Assembly (NCBI GenBank): GCA_963792855.1
Contig: CAWBXZ010000021.1
Location: 1-9,595 of the forward strand
DNA length: 9,595 nt
From: SG8-40 sp963792855
GTDB taxonomy: Bacteria; Pseudomonadota; Gammaproteobacteria; Burkholderiales; Eutrophovitaceae
Reading direction: 5' to 3'
The notes under the pieces are model-generated. The model was not told the origin of the DNA and ran no database searches. It saw only the letters and a program-made list of their open reading frames with translations. The position numbers were made by a program, and so were the translations under genes. Positions 5,259-9,595 of the stretch are shown piece after piece (position 1 is the first letter of the stretch; each line of letters starts with the position of its first letter).

Positions 5259-7343
5259 TTACTTCAGAACATCGGACGCTTCGGCCTCGGCAATTATCTG
5301 CTCGACATCTTCGGGCAGCAGCAGTTTATCTTCCTGCAGTTTCTTCGCGGCTTCGGCAACCTTGGCCACGTAACCGGCGTGATCGCCGTAGAGTTCCTCG
5401 AGCGAGGGGCGCGGGTCGTTGCTGGCTTCGGCTTCGGCCTTTGTTTTCGGCAGCGGAATCATCGAGCCGAGCAGGTCGCACAGGTCCGGTCCGCCGAATT
5501 CGGGGGTACGGGTATTCCATCCGAGCAGCGTCGCCGTCGGCGCTTCGACGAACGGGTGGCGTATGCCGGCGATTTCGTTGCCGATGTTGTCGACCTGCGG
5601 CACGGTGACCTTGTGCCTGGCGATGACCTCGGGCAGCAGCAGGTCGATGACGCCGCGGTTGAAACGAACGCGCGGGCCGAAGTCGCGATCACCCGAGCCG
5701 TTGTGCAGCCCCTTGTATTCGAGACCGGGAATGGCCGGCAGCAGCAGTGCGTCGGGCTCGACCAGCGTCTGGTCGGCGATGCGCGGCACGCGCATGGCCG
5801 GCGGCTCGGCGTCGTCTTTCACCCATTGTTCCAGCGCCACGACCAGCGCCCGCAGCATCGGACCGGAGTGCACCGGGTTGGAGGGATACACGCACTGCCG
5901 GTCGCCGATGCCGCGATGCGGCGCCTCGCCCTTGTAGCCGCCGTGCTGCAGGCTCGACAACAGGTAGCGGCGCACTTTGCTCGATTCGCTGAAGTCCATG
6001 GTCGCGCCTTCGCTGGCGCCGGTGAGCGAGGCGCGGAACTGCCAGTACTCGTTGGACGTGTCGGTGTGGATGATCTTCGGGTCGAACAGCGGGCGTTTGA
6101 GGATGCCATCCGGAAAACGCAGGAAGGGATTGACTCGCACCGAATACTGGCGCGGGAAGTTGACATCCGGCACGTAGCGTTCACGGTGCTGTTGCGAATA
6201 AGGGTTGGGCTGGGCGAAGCGGTAGTTCAGAAACAGTTTGTGTGCCCCGGCAACGTGAATGTGCATGCCGTCGCACACCATGCGGTCTGCCTCGTCAACG
6301 TTGAATCCCTGATAGGTGAAGTCGCGCAGGTACATGCCGCTGGAGGAAATGCCCTGGCAGAGCGCATGTGTCAGGCCCGGCACCGGGTTGGGGTTGCCGG
6401 CACTGTCCTTTTCGTTGTTGCGCAAGAACGAGATGAAGTCGCGCGTGGTGGCGTAACCCAGACCCATCACCGGCGAGTCGGTGGCGACATAGAGCAGGTG
6501 ATAGTTGCGGTTATTGAGAAACCCGCCCTTGACGCAGATGTGACGGTTAGACGGGGTACCGGGCCAGCCGTCGGGACAATCGGCAAAGGCCCAGTTTTCG
6601 TCCGGTACCGGCGCGCCGCGCGGAATCTCCGGGCCGCTCGGGTCGGGCGAGTCGCTGGCGAGCATAAAGAACTGCGCCCGTGCCTGCTCTTTGTCACTGG
6701 AGACGGCAGGGTAGGACTTGAAAGCGTCCCCGCCGGATAGCGGCAGCGAGGTCGGATTCCCGCCGCCGAAATTACGGTCGGAGAACTCGGTGAGGATGAA
6801 GCTCTCCAGCGCTTTGCCGTCTTCCATTGCGATCGGAAAGTCGACGGTGAGCCGGTTTTCGCCGGGCTGAATGTCCGCGCCCCAGCCGACCCATGCCATG
6901 ACGTGGCCGCGACGCATGATGAATCCGTTGCCGAAATCCTCCGGGGCCATCGGGTCGTTGCGGTTGGCGCTCGACGGGGTGTCGTGCATGCGGCCGAAAG
7001 AGATCTTGTTGCCACGGTTATTGACTTCGAAGAACAGCATGCCGCTGCTTTTCTGCATGTCCACGGGTTTGAGAATCACCATGTCGGCGGAAAACTCGAC
7101 GCGGCCGCTGAAGTTCACCGGCGCGCGCTTGACGTCGGTGATGGTCTTGTTGCGTTTGTGCTCGGGGTCGACTTCGAAATACGCCCGGCCAGTGAGTTTT
7201 TCGTAGGCGCCTGCATCGCCGAAGGACTGCCCGCCGGCGACGATTTCGCGTTTCTCGATTTCCAGGCGCGTCAGTTCGGCCTGTGCCGGTGCAACGGCCA
7301 CCATGAAAGCGAGCAGTGCGAGGAGGTGATGTGTTGTTCTCAT
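5259..7343 (-). CDS. Secreted alpha/beta hydrolase-domain protein (Abhydrolase_10 type)
   Basis: A 694-residue protein with a Sec signal peptide: MRTTHH, a hydrophobic core (about 7-20) and APAQA cleavage near residue 22, so it probably acts in the periplasm or outside. GISSSG at 331-336, after a hydrophobic run and followed by MYLRDF, is the nucleophile elbow (family form G-x-S-x-S-G). Near the C-terminus GIRHPFVEAPTATLLGWNTR matches the strongly conserved block of this family, usually GIR-P-VAVPLATYTGWNLR. FFEVNNRGN (104-112) is another family block. Members are annotated only as alpha/beta hydrolase domain-containing proteins; the substrate is unknown, an ester being likely. It is intact and convergent with intI, ending 14 bases from the presumed end of intI. 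Upstream, 171 bases separate it from paaG; no clear promoter or Shine-Dalgarno is seen there, so shared transcription with paaG is possible. Confidence 0.85.
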   Translation of the reverse strand: MRTTHHLLALLAFMVAVAPAQAELTRLEIEKREIVAGGQSFGDAGAYEKLTGRAYFEVDPEHKRNKTITDVKRAPVNFSGRVEFSADMVILKPVDMQKSSGMLFFEVNNRGNKISFGRMHDTPSSANRNDPMAPEDFGNGFIMRRGHVMAWVGWGADIQPGENRLTVDFPIAMEDGKALESFILTEFSDRNFGGGNPTSLPLSGGDAFKSYPAVSSDKEQARAQFFMLASDSPDPSGPEIPRGAPVPDENWAFADCPDGWPGTPSNRHICVKGGFLNNRNYHLLYVATDSPVMGLGYATTRDFISFLRNNEKDSAGNPNPVPGLTHALCQGISSSGMYLRDFTYQGFNVDEADRMVCDGMHIHVAGAHKLFLNYRFAQPNPYSQQHRERYVPDVNFPRQYSVRVNPFLRFPDGILKRPLFDPKIIHTDTSNEYWQFRASLTGASEGATMDFSESSKVRRYLLSSLQHGGYKGEAPHRGIGDRQCVYPSNPVHSGPMLRALVVALEQWVKDDAEPPAMRVPRIADQTLVEPDALLLPAIPGLEYKGLHNGSGDRDFGPRVRFNRGVIDLLLPEVIARHKVTVPQVDNIGNEIAGIRHPFVEAPTATLLGWNTRTPEFGGPDLCDLLGSMIPLPKTKAEAEASNDPRPSLEELYGDHAGYVAKVAEAAKKLQEDKLLLPEDVEQIIAEAEASDVLK

Positions 7344-7514
7344 GAATGGGAGTCTTTCAGGAAGCAGCGGAATGAAATGAAGCGCGCAGTCTGAAGCACT
7401 GGCGTACAGCGTGCAAGGTGTGACCCCGATCGCGGTGTTTGGTTGCGCCCGGCGTATACGGGAGCGCGCATGGCCTGGCTGCCTTGGTGCGCCCGCGCGG
7501 GCCGGCGTCGTTCG

Positions 7515-8309
7515 TTACCGTCCGGTGAATCGCGGCTGGCGCTTTTCCGTGAACGCCGCAACGCCTTCGGCGTAGTCATCGGTGCGCCCGAGTTCGCGCT
7601 GGAATGCCGATTCGGTGGCGAGCTGCTGTTCGAGGGCCTGTTGCTCGGCGGCGTAGATTGCCTGTTTGGTCCGCGCGTAACCCCGGGTCGGCCCGCTGGC
7701 GAGTTTCGCACTGAGTTCTGCGACCGCCGGTATCAGCGCGTCGTCTTCCACGCAACGCCAGATCAGCCCCCATTCCTGTGCCTGCCGGGCGGGCAGCGGC
7801 TCGCCCAGCAAGGCCAGGCCCATGGCGCGCGGCGCCCCCACGCTGCGGGTGAGGAAGAAGGTCCCGCCGGCATCGGGCACGAGCCCGAGTTTGCTGAACG
7901 CCTGGATGAAGCGCGCCGATTCGGCAGCGATGACGAGGTCGCACGCAAGCGCGATGCTGGCCCCGGCGCCGGCGGCAACGCCGTTGATGGCGCCGATCAC
8001 CGGTTTTTCGAGCGAACGCAACCCCAGCACCAGCGGGTGGTAGTTGGCCTCCAGCGAGGCGCCGAGATCCGGTTTTTCGCCGCTGCTGCGCTTGCGCTCG
8101 CCAAGATCCTGTCCGGCGCAAAACGCCCGGCCTGCGCCGGTCAGCACCATGACGCGAATCGCATCGTCGTCACGAATCGTCGCGAGCGCGCGGCGCAGTT
8201 CGGCATGCATCTGCGCCGTGAAGCTGTTCAGCCGCTCCGGCCGGTTCAGGGTCACCGTGGCAACCGCGCCGGCGATGTCCAGCCGGATCTGCTCGAAATC
8301 ATCGTTCAT
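7515..8309 (-). CDS. paaG: PaaG-type enoyl-CoA hydratase/isomerase (1,2-epoxyphenylacetyl-CoA isomerase)
   Basis: A 264-residue crotonase-fold protein that closely follows E. coli PaaG (262 residues) along its length. NRPERLNSF (22-30) is followed by the oxyanion-hole segment GAGRAFCAGQDL (58-69), then KPVIGAINGVAAGAGAS (102-118), FSKLGLVPDAGGT (138-150) with the catalytic-type Asp146, RAMGLALLGE (161-170), and a C-terminal ending in FTGR (FTGK in E. coli). PaaG converts ring-1,2-epoxyphenylacetyl-CoA to oxepin-CoA in aerobic phenylacetate breakdown in the cytosol. Divergence from paaY across 149 bases suggests shared control, but the other paa genes are not in the window. A related enoyl-CoA hydratase with another substrate is the alternative. 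Confidence 0.88.
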   Translation of the reverse strand: MNDDFEQIRLDIAGAVATVTLNRPERLNSFTAQMHAELRRALATIRDDDAIRVMVLTGAGRAFCAGQDLGERKRSSGEKPDLGASLEANYHPLVLGLRSLEKPVIGAINGVAAGAGASIALACDLVIAAESARFIQAFSKLGLVPDAGGTFFLTRSVGAPRAMGLALLGEPLPARQAQEWGLIWRCVEDDALIPAVAELSAKLASGPTRGYARTKQAIYAAEQQALEQQLATESAFQRELGRTDDYAEGVAAFTEKRQPRFTGR

Positions 8310-8377
8310 GAAGGCGTCCGCTTCTGTTGTGTTGAGTTGTACTCAGCCCCGCAAGGCGAGGGCATCGATGCGAATAC

Positions 8378-8383
8378 TATAAT
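8378..8383 (+). promoter_or_regulatory. Candidate -10 box of the paaY promoter
   Basis: A perfect TATAAT lies in the paaG-paaY divergent gap, 75 bases before the paaY ATG. No good -35 is found at 16-18 bases upstream, so either an activator is needed or the match is chance. On the opposite strand the same place reads TATAGT, which could serve paaG. Confidence 0.35.
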
Positions 8384-8458
8384 CGACACTCGATCGCGCG
8401 AAGGCTCCCATGCCGTGCCGGTCGTGCCTGACCAACCCAGTGAACCCCGGACGATCAG

Positions 8459-9100
8459 ATGCCATGCTACGAAATTGACGGACTTCGCCCGGTGGTGGAT
8501 GCCACCGCCTTCGTGCATCCGAGCGCGGTGCTGATCGGCGATGTCATCGTCGGTGCCCGTTGCTATATCGGGCCGGTGTGCAGCCTGCGCGGCGATTTTG
8601 GCCGGCTGGTTCTGGAGGAAGGTTCGAATTTCCAGGATACCTGCGTGATGCATGGTTTTCCCGGTACCGACACGGTGGTCGAGCGCGACGGGCATATCGG
8701 CCACGGCGCGGTGCTGCACGGGTGTCACATCGGGCGCAACGCCCTGATCGGCATGAACGCCGTTGTGATGGATAACGCCCGGGTTGGCGAGTCCGCGATT
8801 GTCGCCGCCAGCGCTTTCGTGAAGGCCGGCATGGAGGTGCCCGCCAGGGTTCTGGTCGCGGGCGTGCCGGCCAAGGTGATTCGACCGCTGAGCGAGGAGG
8901 AAATGCAGTGGAAGGTGGAGGGTACCCGGACCTATCAGACTCTGACGGTGCGCAGCCTGAACACCATGCGCGAGGTTGCGCCGCTCGGGGAAGTCGAGCC
9001 CGGCCGCAAACGGCTTGAATTTCCCGCAAACGTGAAGCCGCTGATCGATACGAAAGCGCCCGGTGCCCAATCTGCCAGCCGCGGCAAGACCGGCGGGTAG
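8459..9100 (+). CDS. paaY: PaaY phenylacetate-degradation thioesterase (hexapeptide-repeat)
   Basis: A 213-residue left-handed beta-helix protein of the gamma-carbonic anhydrase-like family. It follows E. coli PaaY from the first residues: MPCYEIDGLRPVV, FVHPSAVLIGDVIVG, GP-CSLRGDFGR, then MHGFPGTDTVV and HIGHGAVLHGC with the metal-binding histidines, IGMNAVVMD, SAIVAASAFVKAG, and PGRKRLEF near the end. PaaY hydrolyses ring-opened and side-product CoA thioesters that would otherwise trap CoA and inhibit the phenylacetate pathway; it acts in the cytosol as a trimer. The extra C-terminal residues (about 200-213) are low-complexity and variable. The ribosome site is weak. It is divergent from paaG. 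Confidence 0.92.
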   Translation: MPCYEIDGLRPVVDATAFVHPSAVLIGDVIVGARCYIGPVCSLRGDFGRLVLEEGSNFQDTCVMHGFPGTDTVVERDGHIGHGAVLHGCHIGRNALIGMNAVVMDNARVGESAIVAASAFVKAGMEVPARVLVAGVPAKVIRPLSEEEMQWKVEGTRTYQTLTVRSLNTMREVAPLGEVEPGRKRLEFPANVKPLIDTKAPGAQSASRGKTGG

Positions 9101-9121
9101 GCGATCCGCAGCGGGTTTTTT
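9093..9121 (+). terminator. Possible terminator at the end of paaY
   Basis: GCGGGT (9093-9098) can pair with ATCCGC (9104-9109) with one wobble around a 5-base loop, overlapping the paaY stop. A run of six Ts follows at 9116-9121, but 6 bases after the stem, so it is a weak intrinsic terminator at best. It lies in the 22-bp convergent gap. Confidence 0.3.
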
Positions 9122-9122
9122 C

Positions 9123-9595
9123 TCAGGCCTTGGCGGCCTGCCAGCGATCCAGAATGTCGCGCGCGCCGTTGGTCTTCGGGTTCATCGCTTCGTCGTGCCC
9201 CGGTTGCTTGCAGGTGAGTTCGACGACATAGCCGTTCGGATCACGAAAATAGATCGAGTGAATGAAACCGTGATCGCTGACGCCGCGCGTCTCGATGCCG
9301 GCGTCCTTGCCTTTTTTCATCATGGCGTGCATGGTTTTTTCGTCGACTTCGAGCGCGGTGTGCAGGTCGAAGTCGTGCTGGTCCTTGAATTCGAACGGCA
9401 TGTCGGGTGATTCGAAAAAGGCGAGGTGCGATCCGTCGGCAATTCGATAAAAGGTGTGCAGCGTCCGCGTCGCGCGTCCGCTTTTGGTCTCGTTGATCTC
9501 CAGTGCGCCGACCAGCGGCAGGCCGAGAAAGTCCTCTAGAACTTGCGGGTTTCGCCCGAGTCGCGGCAACGCACCGCGTGATGATGCAGTCCCTT
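9123..9595 (-). CDS. VOC-superfamily (glyoxalase/dioxygenase-like) protein, frameshifted and cut by the window edge
   Basis: The open frame from 9569 to 9123 reads EDFLGLPLV, then TFYRIADGSHLAFFE, and later HGFIHSIYFRDPNGYVVELTC, the typical second-half ending of a vicinal oxygen chelate domain, whose final Glu is a metal ligand. Its TTG start and first residues are not family-like. In the neighbouring frame, from the window edge, GLHHHAVRCRDSGETRKF reads as the usual VOC opening with the first His ligand, and stops at TAG 9536-9538. Adding one base there would turn TAG into a Tyr codon and give RKFYEDFLGLPLV, the expected sequence. A one-base deletion or sequencing error at about 9537 is therefore likely. 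The true start lies beyond the window. The substrate is unknown; members include glyoxalases, dioxygenases and resistance proteins. Confidence 0.8.
   Translation of the reverse strand, partial: GTASSRGALPRLGRNPQVLEDFLGLPLVGALEINETKSGRATRTLHTFYRIADGSHLAFFESPDMPFEFKDQHDFDLHTALEVDEKTMHAMMKKGKDAGIETRGVSDHGFIHSIYFRDPNGYVVELTCKQPGHDEAMNPKTNGARDILDRWQAAKA

Noticed and set aside
4150..5373. The 407-codon frame from ATG 4150 as an intact integrase
   Set aside because: Its first 65 residues are an out-of-frame reading of the true IntI N-terminal domain and of the insertion, and its last 100 residues run through non-family sequence into the hydrolase gene.
5379..6740. A 453-codon + strand open frame
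   Set aside because: It is the antisense shadow of the alpha/beta hydrolase gene in GC-rich sequence; its translation is rich in Arg, Val and Gly with no recognisable motif, while the minus frame has a signal peptide and family blocks.
7491..7502. GCCCGCGCGGGC palindrome downstream of paaG as a terminator or operator
   Set aside because: No T-run follows on the minus strand and self-complementary GC strings are expected in GC-rich DNA.
7443..8534. A 363-codon + strand open frame
   Set aside because: Antisense to paaG, which matches a known protein along its whole length.
8306..9070. A 254-codon minus-strand open frame
   Set aside because: Antisense to paaY, which matches its family from the first residue.

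Overview
The window reads as a piece of a proteobacterial chromosome. PaaG- and PaaY-type phenylacetate genes, a proteobacterial-type efflux protein, a LexA box of the E. coli consensus form and an IntI-type integrase all point to a beta- or gammaproteobacterium. I cannot name the species. The right half (about 5250-9595) is ordinary, well-kept, GC-rich chromosomal coding sequence. The left half (about 1-5245) is a decaying chromosomal integron.

Integron (1-5245). The integrase gene intI lies on the + strand from 4031. Its promoter carries a perfect CTGT-N8-ACAG LexA box. Upstream and divergent lie a candidate attI site (perfect GTTAGAT core near 3889-3895), a candidate cassette promoter, and a row of cassettes read on the minus strand down to the left window edge. 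From attI outward these are: (1) a small one-helix membrane protein plus a decayed unknown ORF; (2) a truncated DUF1059-like protein; (3) a decayed SAM-dependent methyltransferase; (4) an intact PACE/AceI-type drug efflux protein; (5) a frameshifted lipoprotein; (6) an intact HIT-family hydrolase, whose attC runs off the window. Imperfect inverted repeats with RYYYAAC/GTTRRRY-like ends sit at each cassette junction. Two of them lie back to back at 2984-3116 with no gene between.

The integrase is broken. After residue 80 a roughly 71-bp hairpin-rich segment shifts the frame and adds a stop. The expected C-terminal SPLD tail appears about 148 bp downstream of where it should be, suggesting a second insertion. 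All recognisable catalytic residues survive in the larger C-terminal fragment. Most cassette genes are also damaged. The simplest reading is a fossil integron that can no longer shuffle cassettes and keeps a few useful ones.

Right of intI, convergent with it, are a large secreted alpha/beta hydrolase-domain protein (minus, 5259-7343), paaG (minus, 7515-8309), divergent paaY (plus, 8459-9100) and, convergent to paaY, a VOC/glyoxalase-fold protein (minus, from 9123 to the window edge) with an apparent one-base deletion near its N-terminus. PaaG and PaaY both belong to aerobic phenylacetyl-CoA breakdown: PaaG isomerises the ring epoxide, and PaaY is a salvage thioesterase. The rest of the paa operon is not in view.
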